Source: Chlorogloeopsis sp. ULAP01 (lineage in GTDB: Bacteria > Cyanobacteriota > Cyanobacteriia > Cyanobacteriales > Nostocaceae). From it: a stretch of DNA of 64,000 bases. Under the pieces are notes generated by a model. That model did not search any database. It was not told the origin of the DNA and was given only the letters and a program-made list of their open reading frames with translations. The stretch is from contig NZ_JAUDRH010000005.1 of NCBI RefSeq assembly GCF_030381805.1, positions 1-64,000 of the forward strand, in the 5' to 3' direction. Shown piece by piece: positions 54,720 through 64,000 of this stretch (positions are counted from its first letter, which is position 1; the number at the start of each line of letters is the position of its first letter). The position numbers and the translations under genes are program-made.

Positions 54720-55055
54720 ATTTCAACTCCTTTTGATGATTGATTCTATATTAACCAAATAGACTTACGAAATATTCATTAATTTTCAAGGGGCTGATTT
54801 TAGTCTAAATTCGCTGATTTATGGATAGATTTATATTAATTTTTTCTCACACATCCAAAATAATAATTTGTAAATACTGATATTTAAGCATAATATTAGG
54901 TGATTTTTCTTAATTTTTTAAGATTTTCTGATCCTCAAAAACTTGTAAATATTTTTGGCTTGTTATGTTGTTTTTGAACTGTATCAATAACTCAAGGGGA
55001 TTGATACAGTTTCTAATTTTACTTTTGAGTAAGATGGTATGGTTTATGTAAGTAT

Positions 55056-55271
55056 TTAAGCAATTTTTTGCTCCCACACAAACACTTTGATATCTGAACC
55101 ACCACCACGTCCAATACATGGAGCACCCCAATGACCTGGTGGTAAATCATCTGTACAGGGTATTCCTTGGGGAATGCTGCCTCCAGAAATTATTTCTTGT
55201 TCATCCTCTGAAAGTTCTGTAAAAAAATTTTCAGAATCAAAAGATAAATTACAAGCTTTGACACTGGTCAT
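55056..55271 (-). CDS. Second double-glycine-leader peptide, Cys-containing core
   Basis: 71 residues. Leader FFTELSEDEQEIISGG (G30-G31) matches the double-glycine consensus closely. Predicted core of 40 residues: SIPQGIPCTDDLPPGHWG and a second Cys at 52, then a GRGGG stretch. Cys39 and Cys52 could form a disulfide or thioether. An AG-rich weak ribosome site precedes the ATG. It is 336 bp upstream of the other leader peptide gene on the same strand; leaders are similar, cores unrelated. Confidence 0.65.
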   Translation of the reverse strand: MTSVKACNLSFDSENFFTELSEDEQEIISGGSIPQGIPCTDDLPPGHWGAPCIGRGGGSDIKVFVWEQKIA

Positions 55272-55539
55272 GTGTTAATTAAGTCCTATTACAATTATGT
55301 TTTTGAAAAAACTTTTTAACTAACCAAAAAGTAAACATTAGACCATAGCGGCTTTCCGGAAGGATAGCACACAAAGAAAAACATAGGTAATTTTGTAACG
55401 GTAAGAGAGTAATTTATGTGAGCCTTTTTGAGTTAGAAAAAGTGGAAATATTGATGGCAATAATTTCCTTAAACAACTTAATTTTGGCAAGTCGCCAGCT
55501 AAATATCTTGCACGTTTGTGCTAATTTTGCATAATTTTG

Positions 55540-56433
55540 CTATGAATTGAGCAAATTTTTGGGTGTCACTCCAGTTAATCGTTTGAAGTGGTGATTAAGA
55601 TGGCTCTGATGGGAAAAGCCACAAGCTTGAGCAACATAAGCAATACTCATCTCACCTTGCAGTAATAGTTGCTTTGCCCGTTCTACTCGCTGTTGAATCA
55701 CATACTGATGAGGGCTTAGTCCTGTAGATTGCTTGAATAATCGGCAAAAGTGATAGCGACTGATACCAAGATAATTAGCGATCGCATCTAGAGAGATTTG
55801 TTGTGTTAAGTGATCTTGGATATAATCAACTGCTTGTTTTAGCTGCTGTTGCGGTAAACCTCCTGCATACTCCCGGAACAAAGATTTTCGAGTTGAATAG
55901 TTTTGCAGGAGATGAACTGCTAAAAATGTTGCGGCTGATTCGGCGTACAGACGACTATCTAAACCATTAGTTTTAAGTTGTGCTTTTAATCCTAGCCCAA
56001 TTTGATGAACCAACATATCTTGAGCGATCAGATGCGGTAACATTTCAAATTTATCTGTATCAAGTAACTCTACAGCATTACGAGTCAAGAATGCATATTC
56101 TAAATAGAGGAAAAGAACATTGGCATCTCTATCCCAACGGATCGTCTGGGGAATATGCATTGGACAAAGCCCCACTGCACCTGTAAACATTAATCCTGCT
56201 TGCAAATGTCTATCTAGAGTTCGCTCTACCTGAAAACTCTGCCCAAGATTAATAGTGATGACAAATTGATTGAGAGAATACTCAGGAGTTTCCCCTGGTG
56301 GTAGGTAGCGTTGCTCTAAACTGATTCCGTTCCATATGTTTCTATCGCTAAAAAGTATGGGTGTTTCACAGAAAACTTGTGAAAAAAAACTTTCGCACTT
56401 CGTACTAATCTCTGGCAGATCATCACCTGACAT
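55540..56433 (-). CDS. AraC-family transcription regulator
   Basis: 297 residues. The N-terminal part is a cupin-like ligand domain; the C-terminal AraC/XylS double helix-turn-helix is intact (ISLDAIANYLGISRYHFCRLFKQ, then MSIAYVAQACGFSHQSHLNHHFKRLTGVTP). The ligand cannot be assigned. It lies 268 bp upstream of the double-glycine peptide genes on the same strand and could control them, or it may serve a distant operon. ATG start. Confidence 0.9.
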   Translation of the reverse strand: MSGDDLPEISTKCESFFSQVFCETPILFSDRNIWNGISLEQRYLPPGETPEYSLNQFVITINLGQSFQVERTLDRHLQAGLMFTGAVGLCPMHIPQTIRWDRDANVLFLYLEYAFLTRNAVELLDTDKFEMLPHLIAQDMLVHQIGLGLKAQLKTNGLDSRLYAESAATFLAVHLLQNYSTRKSLFREYAGGLPQQQLKQAVDYIQDHLTQQISLDAIANYLGISRYHFCRLFKQSTGLSPHQYVIQQRVERAKQLLLQGEMSIAYVAQACGFSHQSHLNHHFKRLTGVTPKNLLNS

Positions 56434-56667
56434 AGTTCACCTCGCGGCAATCGCATATATTCAGTCATGTTGTGGAATTTTTGGATTAGGCAGGTTAAGT
56501 AAAGTCATAGGCAATCTCATGACTCATTAAGTACTTATGACTAATCTTTTATTCCTTTAATTAAATTGGTGAATAATAGCCTCGGCTTTTATACCTCTAC
56601 ACCAGATTTCTACTAAATTTCGCTTAGTTGATGATAATATGTAGTTATGCTTGCCCAAATCGTGAAA

Positions 56668-59600
56668 TTAAGATGCACAATGAGTCTTATTCATAACCTG
56701 AGCGATTGCACTGACTAATTTTTGTGGCTCTACAGGCTTGGAAATATGTAATTCAAATCCAACAGCAAGAGCTTGACGTCGATTGTATTCTCCAGCATAG
56801 GCAGTAAGGGCAATAGCTGGGATTTTTCTAACTTGTTGTGTTGAGCGACTTTTGATTTGCTGCATCAACACATAGCCGTCCATATCTGGCATACCAATAT
56901 CGCTAATTACCAGATCTGGTTGATATTGCTCTAGAGTGGATAATGCCTGTGCTGCCGATGCTGCAACTGTTACTTTTGCTCCATAAAACTCTAAAATTGT
57001 CACCAGTAACTCTCGCATATCGGCTTCATCATCTACGACTAAAATCTGCAAGTGGCTCAGATCGCTGTTGTCAATAAATTGTGTACGATTCTGAGTTACC
57101 TCTGGGTTATTTGCTGGTAAAGGCAATCTAACTGTGAAGGTTGCTCCCAATCCCTCACCGGGGCTTTTTGCCTCAATGGTGCCACCATGCAGTTCAGTGA
57201 TGTGACGGGCGATCGCAAGTCCAAGCCCTAGTCCGCCAAATTGCCGGGTGGTAGTGCCATCTTCTTGACGAAAATATTCAAAAACATGAGGCAAAAATTC
57301 TTGACAAATGCCTTTGCCTGTATCCATAACATGAATTAGAGCATAGTTATTGATTGAGGATTGGGGAGCGGGGATAGGGTACTGGGAAGACGCAAAGACA
57401 GAACAATTCCCCGTGTTCTCGTGTCCCCGTGTTTCCGTGTCCTTCAAGCTTGACAATCTTACCTCCACTCGTCCACCTGGGGGTGTGAATTTGATGGCGT
57501 TAGAGAGCAAATTCCACACAACTTGTTGCAAACGGTTTGCATCACCACAAACTTGTCCAATATCGGTTGCAAAAACCTTCTGGATAGTGATGTTTTTTGC
57601 CTCTGCTGCCAGGTGTACGGTTTCCAAAGCAGCTTCAATCACTGCGACTAAATCAACTGGGCAAACATTCAAGACTATTTTGCCACGCAGAATACGTGAG
57701 ACATCAAGTAAGTCTTCGATGAGTTGAGTTTGCAATTTAGCATTGCGCTCAATTGCTTCTAGGGCGCGACTGGTTGCTTGCTGATCAAACTGACGAGTTT
57801 GCAGAAGCTGTGTCCAACCTAAAATTGGGTTGAGGGGAGAACGCAATTCATGAGAAAGCACAGCCAAAAATTCATCTTTAATTCTATTAGTAGCTTCAGC
57901 TTGTTCACGAGCCGCCCGTTCGCGTTTTTCAATTTGTTTGCGAATAGTGATGTCAAATAGAGCTCCTTCAATACTGACAAGATTCCCCATCTGATCACAA
58001 GTAATCTTCCCCCGATCCTCTACCCAGATAACTTTACCGTCATCAGGACGAATAACGCGAAATTCAGACACATAGCTACCCTTCGAGTCAATCGCCGCTT
58101 GTACTGTTGCCTGATGAGTGGCAAGATCTTCTGGGTGAACTAACTGCCATGCTTGGGTTCCTGTACCGTATAGGGTGTCAGGTGTTAGTCCTAAAACTTC
58201 GCAGGCAGTTTCGGAATGAATGATCGCATCAGTGTTAGCATTCCAAGTCCAAGCAACCATTCGGGCAGCGTTTAATGCTAGCCGCAGACGTTCTTCACTT
58301 TCTCGTAAAGCCTCTTCTAAGCGCTTGCGATCAGTGATATTCATAACGCTCGCCAGTACGCTATCGAATGTTGCTGTCGCAGGCGGGAATGTTACTGTAA
58401 AAATTACATTCAGGCGTTCTCCCTGTAGAGTTTTGACAATAGTTTCTGATTCAAATGAAGTTTTTCCTTCAGCAATGGTAAGGAGTTTTTCGACAAACAC
58501 CTCAAAGGTTTCTGGCAGAAATATTTGCTTGAATGAAGTCAGCAGCTCATTTTTATCCTGCGCTCCAAACATTCGTACCGTTGTATGGTTAATATTTACC
58601 AACCTCACCATGCCAACAGCCTGCTGCACAAACTCAGGATGTTCCGTAAAAAAGGCGCGAAAATCTTTGATTCCTTGGGTTTTCAACTGCTCTATCGCTG
58701 CTTTCACCTCAGAAAAATCTTCTTCCCAAATTGATACACCTGCATTCTCAAAAATTGTCCGGTATTTCTCTTCACTCTTGCGCAAAGCTGCTTCGGCTCG
58801 GATGCGATCGCTAATTTCAACAGACATTCCGGCTAGAAATTTTCGCCCAGCAGTATTCTGGAAAGGGAATTTAAAGGACATATAATAGTGTTCCCCATCC
58901 TGGGTTTGAAGCGTTTCTAATACTTGGATTGCTTGATTTGTTGTCAGCACTGCTGCATCATTAGCACGCATCTGCGTTGCTTGATCGGGTACCAACTCAA
59001 AATCTGTTTTGCCTACCAATTCAGATTGACTGCGCTGTAATAATTGTTCTACAAACGCATTTACATAGATGTACTTCCCAGCCTCATCCTTAATAAAGGC
59101 AGCGATAGGGCTGTTGTTCATGAAACTTTGGAATAGCGCTTGACTTTCCTTCAGAGCTTCTCGTGTACGGATGCGCTCCATGAATTGTCCAATTTGACTA
59201 CCGATCGCTGCCATCATTTGTAGTAAATCTTCATCTGGCTCTTGAGCGCGATCACTAAAGCATTCGATTACGCCTAAAATCTCGCTACCAAGCAAAATTG
59301 GAAAGCCAAATACAGACTGTAATCCGCTTTTGCTTGCCGATGCAGATCTAGTAAAGTTTTTCTCTTTATTAATTTTGGCAATCCAAGCCGGTTGACGGTT
59401 TGCCCAAATCATACCTGGAAGTCCAATACCAGGTGCAAAAGTCGTTTGTTGATTAACCGTGATGAATTCTTGGAGATTAGTTTTAGCAGCGTGCCAGCTA
59501 TTGACGTAGCGCAAAATGTTGTGGTGTTTATCTACACTCCAAATTGATCCTAGTTGCCAATTGAGGTTTTCACACAAAGATTGTAAAATGGCTGGAACTG

Positions 59601-60837
59601 CATCAACCAATGTAGTCGCCTCAGCTAAAACACAAGTTACTGCATACCGTGCTGCTTTGCGTCTTTCCTCTCGTTTGTGATCGCTGATGTCACGAAAATA
59701 AACCGCTAGTCCATCCGAGAATGGAAAAGCAGATATTTCCAGCCAACAATTGGCTGCGAAGGAAAAACTTTCAAATTTAACTGTGACTTGCTCGGCTACG
59801 GCTCGATACAGTTCTTGATAAATCTGCGGATTGAGACGATCTGCTTCCAAAAAGATATCCTGCCGACATTTTCCTAGTAACTCTTCGGGCGATCGCTGTA
59901 ATATTCTTGATGCTTCTCGATTAACGTAGGTGTAGCGCCATTGCCGATCAAATGCCACAAACGCATCTGTATTGCTTTCCAAGATGTTGGAGATGCGTTG
60001 GTTTGCTGCCTTGAGAGATTCCTCATATTGCTTGCGTTCTGTAATATCAAGGGTGACACCTACCATACGCACAGGAGTACCATCAGAACCATAAATCAAA
60101 CGTCCCCGTGCGATTAACCAGTGCAAGCTGCCATCTGCCCAACAGCAACGTAATTCAATATCATAATCGCTTCGCTGTTCTATTGCCTGTTGCATTGCTA
60201 CTTGTGCGCGATCGCGATCATCTGGATGTAGTGCAGAAAATAGAGTTTGATAGGAAAAATCAATCTCAGATGGTAATCCAAAGTTTGCCTTACACTGCTG
60301 GGAACAAGTCAGCTGACTACTTGCTAAATCTAATTGCCAGGTACCAAGTTTAGCTGTCTGTAAGGCGATGTTTAAATGCTGCTCCTTTTCGCGGAGCGCT
60401 GTTTCTGCACGTATCTGCTCAGTGATATCTTCGGCTGTGCCTAAAACCTGGCAAACTCGTCCGTCTGCTGTCCGCTTAAATACTGTATCGCGACTACGAA
60501 ACCAGTGCCATTCGCCATTGGTGTGCTGCATTCGATACTGAATGTCATGAAAACTGCCATCACAAGAAGCATTTAACCGTTCAAGATGGGCAGGCATTTG
60601 AGCCAAATCGTCTGGATGCATGACTTTGAGCATAAAGTCACCTCCCATAGCCAAAACGGTTTCGGGTGAGTAGCCTAGCAATTCGAGCGATCGCGCATTG
60701 ATGTAGAGATTTCGATGCTCGATCACATCGTAAAGATATAATAATCCCGGACTCATATCGGCTAATTGTTTGATCGGGATTTGCTTGTCTGGTGATGTTT
60801 CTTCTGCTTGCTTGCAATTGTTATGTAAAGAAGCCAT
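56668..60837 (-). CDS. Multi-PAS/GAF hybrid sensor histidine kinase
   Basis: A 1389-residue cytosolic signalling protein. Order: PAS (about 20-145), PAS (150-270), PAS (280-390), GAF (400-560), PAS (570-690), PAS-like (700-830), PAS (850-980, with QMGNLVSIEGALFDIT), HisKA (FLAVLSHELRSPLN), HATPase_c (NLLSNAIKFTPPGG, MDTGKGIC, GGLGLGLAIA), C-terminal receiver (SDIGMPD, SKPV). In HATPase_c an in-frame insert of about 30 residues (near DNA 57350-57445) is encoded by repeat DNA (CCCCGTGT-type) that is usually intergenic. The length of the sensor region suggests several inputs. Confidence 0.93.
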   Translation of the reverse strand: MASLHNNCKQAEETSPDKQIPIKQLADMSPGLLYLYDVIEHRNLYINARSLELLGYSPETVLAMGGDFMLKVMHPDDLAQMPAHLERLNASCDGSFHDIQYRMQHTNGEWHWFRSRDTVFKRTADGRVCQVLGTAEDITEQIRAETALREKEQHLNIALQTAKLGTWQLDLASSQLTCSQQCKANFGLPSEIDFSYQTLFSALHPDDRDRAQVAMQQAIEQRSDYDIELRCCWADGSLHWLIARGRLIYGSDGTPVRMVGVTLDITERKQYEESLKAANQRISNILESNTDAFVAFDRQWRYTYVNREASRILQRSPEELLGKCRQDIFLEADRLNPQIYQELYRAVAEQVTVKFESFSFAANCWLEISAFPFSDGLAVYFRDISDHKREERRKAARYAVTCVLAEATTLVDAVPAILQSLCENLNWQLGSIWSVDKHHNILRYVNSWHAAKTNLQEFITVNQQTTFAPGIGLPGMIWANRQPAWIAKINKEKNFTRSASASKSGLQSVFGFPILLGSEILGVIECFSDRAQEPDEDLLQMMAAIGSQIGQFMERIRTREALKESQALFQSFMNNSPIAAFIKDEAGKYIYVNAFVEQLLQRSQSELVGKTDFELVPDQATQMRANDAAVLTTNQAIQVLETLQTQDGEHYYMSFKFPFQNTAGRKFLAGMSVEISDRIRAEAALRKSEEKYRTIFENAGVSIWEEDFSEVKAAIEQLKTQGIKDFRAFFTEHPEFVQQAVGMVRLVNINHTTVRMFGAQDKNELLTSFKQIFLPETFEVFVEKLLTIAEGKTSFESETIVKTLQGERLNVIFTVTFPPATATFDSVLASVMNITDRKRLEEALRESEERLRLALNAARMVAWTWNANTDAIIHSETACEVLGLTPDTLYGTGTQAWQLVHPEDLATHQATVQAAIDSKGSYVSEFRVIRPDDGKVIWVEDRGKITCDQMGNLVSIEGALFDITIRKQIEKRERAAREQAEATNRIKDEFLAVLSHELRSPLNPILGWTQLLQTRQFDQQATSRALEAIERNAKLQTQLIEDLLDVSRILRGKIVLNVCPVDLVAVIEAALETVHLAAEAKNITIQKVFATDIGQVCGDANRLQQVVWNLLSNAIKFTPPGGRVEVRLSSLKDTETRGHENTGNCSVFASSQYPIPAPQSSINNYALIHVMDTGKGICQEFLPHVFEYFRQEDGTTTRQFGGLGLGLAIARHITELHGGTIEAKSPGEGLGATFTVRLPLPANNPEVTQNRTQFIDNSDLSHLQILVVDDEADMRELLVTILEFYGAKVTVAASAAQALSTLEQYQPDLVISDIGMPDMDGYVLMQQIKSRSTQQVRKIPAIALTAYAGEYNRRQALAVGFELHISKPVEPQKLVSAIAQVMNKTHCAS
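57350..57445. repeat. Intergenic-type repeat inside the kinase ATPase domain
   Basis: GATTGGGGAGCGGGGAT followed by CCCCGTGTTCTCGTGTCC units, a kind of repeat seen elsewhere in intergenic DNA (compare GGGGATTGGGGACTAG near 20366). Here it is read through in frame and adds about 30 residues between the N-box region and the DTGKGI motif. Confidence 0.65.
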
Positions 60838-61457
60838 TATTAAATCTGCCCCACCAAACCTTGCTGCTGTTGTTTAAGTAGTCTCAGATACAACTTTTCT
60901 CTTCCTTAGTCAGAGGTTCTCTCTGTTTTTGCAATGAGATGTATTTGAAGTTTCCTGTTTTTACACTCAACCACACATAAACTAAAGATATGACTAAAGG
61001 TATTGTTATAGTCTATTATTTAACCATTCTCTAAGAAAATTCCCATCCCTCTATAGGTTGGTGAAGTCGTAGTGAGAACTAAATACTGTTGTGATTGGAG
61101 CAACCTTGCCATCAGGATACGAAATACAGGACTCATATTTGATTTTTGAAAAACACATAGGGTGTATTGTCGCAAAGCGTGACGCACCGTTTTCAAGGGT
61201 AGGGTGCGTTAGACTAAAGCCATAACACGCCCTACTGGGGTGACACGATTAAAATGGCAGAATAAATTGTTTTGTGGTGCGGGCTAGAAGTCCATCCCAC
61301 AAGAAAACTATAATGAACTATTGTAAGGTAGTCACGCCACTACAAATACTGAATTTTTTCACTCATCAAACTGGATTCCTATAATTTAAATCTCTATTGG
61401 AAACGATTCAGAGGTATTTGGCGTCATGAAATTGGAATTTAAAGTAGCTCTATATTT
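60838..61457. repeat. Intergenic region with dispersed repeat
   Basis: 620 bp between divergent genes. A block near 61145-61240 contains AGGGTGTATTGTCGCAAAGC, CACCGTTTTC and TAGGGTGCGTTAGACTAAAG, a pattern common to dispersed cyanobacterial repeats. No gene recognised. Confidence 0.5.
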
Positions 61458-61898
61458 ATGAAGAAAGCTTTCGCATCCCGCATCTTAACTTTGGGACTTT
61501 GTACAACTTTCTTAGCAGTTGTTGCTTATTTCAGTACGAACAAAGAATTAGGATTTCTAAATATAAATGCCGCCATAGCTGGCAATAATGCTAACGTTGA
61601 AGAATTTATTAGTCGAGGGACTGAACCATTTTGGAGTGTTACTGTCACCCAAGGTGGAATTGTTTACTCTTCACCAGACACTCGCAAGCTAACATTCCCA
61701 TATGTTGCACCATTAACAGCAGCAGGTCGTCCTACAGATTTAGTCAGAGTATACAGATTAACGGGCAAAGGCAACAATATGCTCATGATTAAAAAAGTTG
61801 ATAACTGTAGTGATGGTATGTCTGACAATAATTATCCCTACTCAGCAACTTTAATCTTGGGTGATAGAGTTTTGGAAGGATGTGCAGAAAGAAAGTGA
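61458..61898 (+). CDS. COG3650-like secreted protein
   Basis: 146 residues: signal or membrane anchor (LTLGLCTTFLAVVAYF), then a compact domain with ISRGTEPFWSVTVTQGGIVYSSP, the GTEPFW motif of the COG3650 group, and a C-terminal Cys (LEGCAERK) that may pair with Cys in KVDNCSDG. These small proteins occur alone or attached to lipoproteins; function unknown. ATG start; the next gene is convergent. Confidence 0.8.
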   Translation: MKKAFASRILTLGLCTTFLAVVAYFSTNKELGFLNINAAIAGNNANVEEFISRGTEPFWSVTVTQGGIVYSSPDTRKLTFPYVAPLTAAGRPTDLVRVYRLTGKGNNMLMIKKVDNCSDGMSDNNYPYSATLILGDRVLEGCAERK

Positions 61899-62006
61899 AG
61901 TTTTTTACAGCGATCGCCAAGTTGCTGACTCAGTAATTGATAGTCTTGCCAAGATTCAGAACATCCTTGCAAGACTTGATTGTAAGGATGCAAAAAATTT
62001 GTTCAC

Positions 62007-64000
62007 TCATGGATCGAGCCTTGTTGTTGGCAATGTGAAGTAAAACGTGCTTCCTTCACCCAATATACTCTCTACCCAAATCTGTCCACCATGTTGGCGA
62101 ATGATAGTTTTACAGATTGCTAATCCCAATCCTGTTCCCCCTTTTTGACGGGAATCAGAAGCATCTACCTGCTGAAATCGTCCGAAGATGGTTTTGAGCT
62201 TGTCAGAGGGAATGCCACGTCCGTTATCTCTGACGAAGAACATAACATAGTCGGGAAATAATTCTGCACTTAACCACACGCTATTACCAGCAGACGAGAA
62301 CTTGATCGCATTACTTAATAAATTAATTAGTGCTTGGGCGATCGCATCGGGTGCTGCCCAAATTTTAGTGTTAGGGAATGTAGCACAAAGGGTGATTTTG
62401 GCTTCGTGTGCGATCGATTGCACTGTTTCGGTTGCTTGCTTAACTATATCGGCAATTTCGCACTCTTGCATGATCAGTCGAACTTTACCCGACTCTAGGC
62501 GTTCGAGATCGAGGATATCGTTAACAAGACGCATGAGGCGATTGCTATTATTAAGAGCTATTTGGATTAATTCTTTGACTTGTTGTGGTTCATCTTCTAA
62601 GATACCTGTTTCCAAAATACCCAAAGAGCCGCGAATTGCTGTTAATGGAGTACGCAGTTCGTGAGAGACGATGGAGATAAATTCATTTTTCATCCGAGAA
62701 ATCTGCTGGCGATCGCTAATATCTTGATATTGAGTAATAAAGTAGAGTGATTGTCCATCCCGATCCCTCACTAGGGATGTACTCAGTAATATCCAGACTT
62801 CGTGTCCTAGTTTGTGAATATATCGCTTTTGTGTTTGGTAGGTGCGAGTTTCTCCAACTAAAAGACGCTGTCGATGATCGAGATCCTTTTGTAAATCATC
62901 AGCGTGAGTAATATCTTGAAATGTCAACGCCAAAAATTCCGATTCACAATAGCCTAAAATTTCACATAGCGAACGGTTAACCCTCAAAAAGCTACCATCA
63001 ATTGCAACCATTGCCATGCCAATGGCAGCATCATCAAAGGCTCTGCGAAATCGCTCTTCACTTTCGCGCAGTGCCAATTCTGTTTGTTTGCGCTCTGTAA
63101 TGTCAAAGTTTACACCTCCCCCGTACCCAGGTTTGCCGTTGTCGTCAAAGTAAAAACGCCCACGAGCCGCCATCCAGTGAATGCTACCATCCGGCCATTG
63201 AATGCGTACCTCAAAATCGAGTTTGCCAGTTTCCATAGCACGAGCAAACGCCGCGTCGAAAATTTCACGATCTTCCTCAACTACGTGGCGTCTAGCAATT
63301 TCTTGCCCCCATTCTGCTTGTAGTGTTTCGTAACCAAAAATCTGATCGTGACGCAGCGATCGCTTCGGGGCAAAATCTTTGGTTATATCCAAATGCCATG
63401 TTCCCATTTGCGCAGCTTCGATGGCAATAGTCAAATTCTCTTGAGCAGCTTTTAGAGCAGCTTCAGCCTGTTTGCGTTCAGCTAATTCAATTTGCAACTT
63501 CTGGTATATATTTGCCTGATGAATAGCGATCGCTAGCTGGTTGCTAATCTGCTGCAAAAATTCGATATCAGATGCTTGCCATTGACGATAGTAAGAGCAG
63601 GCGTGAACTATGAGCAATCCCCAAACTTTACTTGAGGAACCTTCAAAAGTTTGGACAATCGGCGCAACCATTTTAGACTTGACGCCAACTTCTTGCATAA
63701 ACTCAGCCAAACACGCTCCCCAATCATCTGTTGCCACATTAGGCACAATGCGAGGATTTCCTTGGCGATAGTACTCATAGCAGTCGTCTGGGAAACACTC
63801 ATCAAGCCAGTGCATCTGATTTGTGACAGGATACTGGGAGACAACGGCTTCCTCAATCACCTCTCCCGAACCGTCTTCATTCAACCGAAAAATCAAAACT
63901 CTATCTGCTTGGAGAGTTCGCTGTACCTCAACCACAGTTGTTGCTAGAATTTCCTCTAAATTGAGCGACTGACGGATGTGTTGAGTGATAGTGCCAAGCA
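62007..64000 (-). CDS. Sensor histidine kinase, GAF-PAS-PAS type, 5' end cut by the window
   Basis: Runs off the right edge: the frame is open to 64000. The part beyond the first in-frame GTG (63935) reads LGTITQHIRQSLNLEEILAT, usual GAF entry sequence, so the true start lies outside. Visible order: GAF (RVLIFRLNEDG ... VPIVQTFEGS), PAS (TWHLDITKDFAPKRSL), PAS (SLCEILGYCESEFLALT), HisKA (FISIVSHELRTPLTAIRG), HATPase_c (NLLSNAIKFSS, RDNGRGIPSDKL, GGTGLGLAICK). No receiver, unlike the two hybrid kinases. Signal unknown. Confidence 0.92.
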   Translation of the reverse strand, partial: LGTITQHIRQSLNLEEILATTVVEVQRTLQADRVLIFRLNEDGSGEVIEEAVVSQYPVTNQMHWLDECFPDDCYEYYRQGNPRIVPNVATDDWGACLAEFMQEVGVKSKMVAPIVQTFEGSSSKVWGLLIVHACSYYRQWQASDIEFLQQISNQLAIAIHQANIYQKLQIELAERKQAEAALKAAQENLTIAIEAAQMGTWHLDITKDFAPKRSLRHDQIFGYETLQAEWGQEIARRHVVEEDREIFDAAFARAMETGKLDFEVRIQWPDGSIHWMAARGRFYFDDNGKPGYGGGVNFDITERKQTELALRESEERFRRAFDDAAIGMAMVAIDGSFLRVNRSLCEILGYCESEFLALTFQDITHADDLQKDLDHRQRLLVGETRTYQTQKRYIHKLGHEVWILLSTSLVRDRDGQSLYFITQYQDISDRQQISRMKNEFISIVSHELRTPLTAIRGSLGILETGILEDEPQQVKELIQIALNNSNRLMRLVNDILDLERLESGKVRLIMQECEIADIVKQATETVQSIAHEAKITLCATFPNTKIWAAPDAIAQALINLLSNAIKFSSAGNSVWLSAELFPDYVMFFVRDNGRGIPSDKLKTIFGRFQQVDASDSRQKGGTGLGLAICKTIIRQHGGQIWVESILGEGSTFYFTLPTTRLDP

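Noticed and set aside
54910..55131. 73-codon minus-strand frame overlapping the second leader peptide
   Set aside because: Shadow of the double-glycine peptide gene, which has the better motif.
61861..62043. 60-codon plus-strand frame after the COG3650-like gene
   Set aside because: Overlaps the end of one gene and the antisense of the kinase; no ribosome site or motif.

Overview
The window comes from a cyanobacterium, most likely a filamentous Nostocales-type genome. The evidence is the many HIP1-type GCGATCGC octamers, AT-rich intergenic DNA with short heptamer-like and palindromic repeats, and typical cyanobacterial families (SLH surface protein, DUF1868, DUF4168, DUF1361, DUF4336, CobS, a cyanobacterial-type glutamate-cysteine ligase, MiaE). 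No marker gene allows a species call.

Layout. 1-3374: large CRISPR array, cut by the left window edge, with 46 complete 37-nt repeats, tandemly duplicated spacers at the left, and no cas genes in view. The repeat end that yields the ATTGAAAC crRNA tag implies transcription leftwards from a leader near 3375-3505. 3905-10557: SLH surface protein, MscS channel, HDAC-like hydrolase, glutathione biosynthesis GshA, TrmL. 10558-13685: long unexplained leader and a LysM-M23 envelope peptidase. 13844-24184: tRNA-Met, CobS, PPC protein, ComF, GNAT, MiaE, DUF4168, HolA, DUF1868 and an RDD/membrane/SpoIIM module. 24235-29318: MOSC protein, then four leftward genes that look like one iron-handling system (Ftr1-type permease, ferritin-like protein, iron-binding-like lipoprotein, multicopper oxidase). 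30004-32428: CbiMQO-type cobalt/nickel ECF transporter. 32687-38844: two DUF1269 proteins, a frameshifted GH13 amylase and a GH63-like glucosidase. 38845-44147: repeat-rich DNA with a broken VOC gene, a lipoprotein, DUF1361, and a PEP-synthase-like protein with an altered nucleotide-binding motif. 44830-64000: MgtC-like protein, three large sensor kinases, and between them accessory cargo: Uma2 protein, SH3 and L,D-transpeptidase envelope proteins, an antitoxin remnant, an IS remnant, DUF4336, two small double-glycine-leader peptides and an AraC regulator.

How the parts may work together. The iron cluster resembles a bacterial Fet3/Ftr1 or EfeUO arrangement: the copper oxidase oxidises Fe(II), the lipoprotein binds it, the permease imports it and the ferritin stores it. 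This is inferred from gene order and motifs. CbiMQO supplies cobalt or nickel, and CobS is a late cobalamin step elsewhere in the window. The two hybrid kinases share HisKA-HATPase-REC tails and flank the accessory segment.

Most noteworthy: the two double-glycine-leader peptides near 54.5-55.3 kb, the duplicated CRISPR blocks, the helix-hairpin-helix iron lipoprotein, and several decayed genes (GH13, VOC, antitoxin, IS), each explained by small indels. All functional calls come from motif reading. No database search was run.
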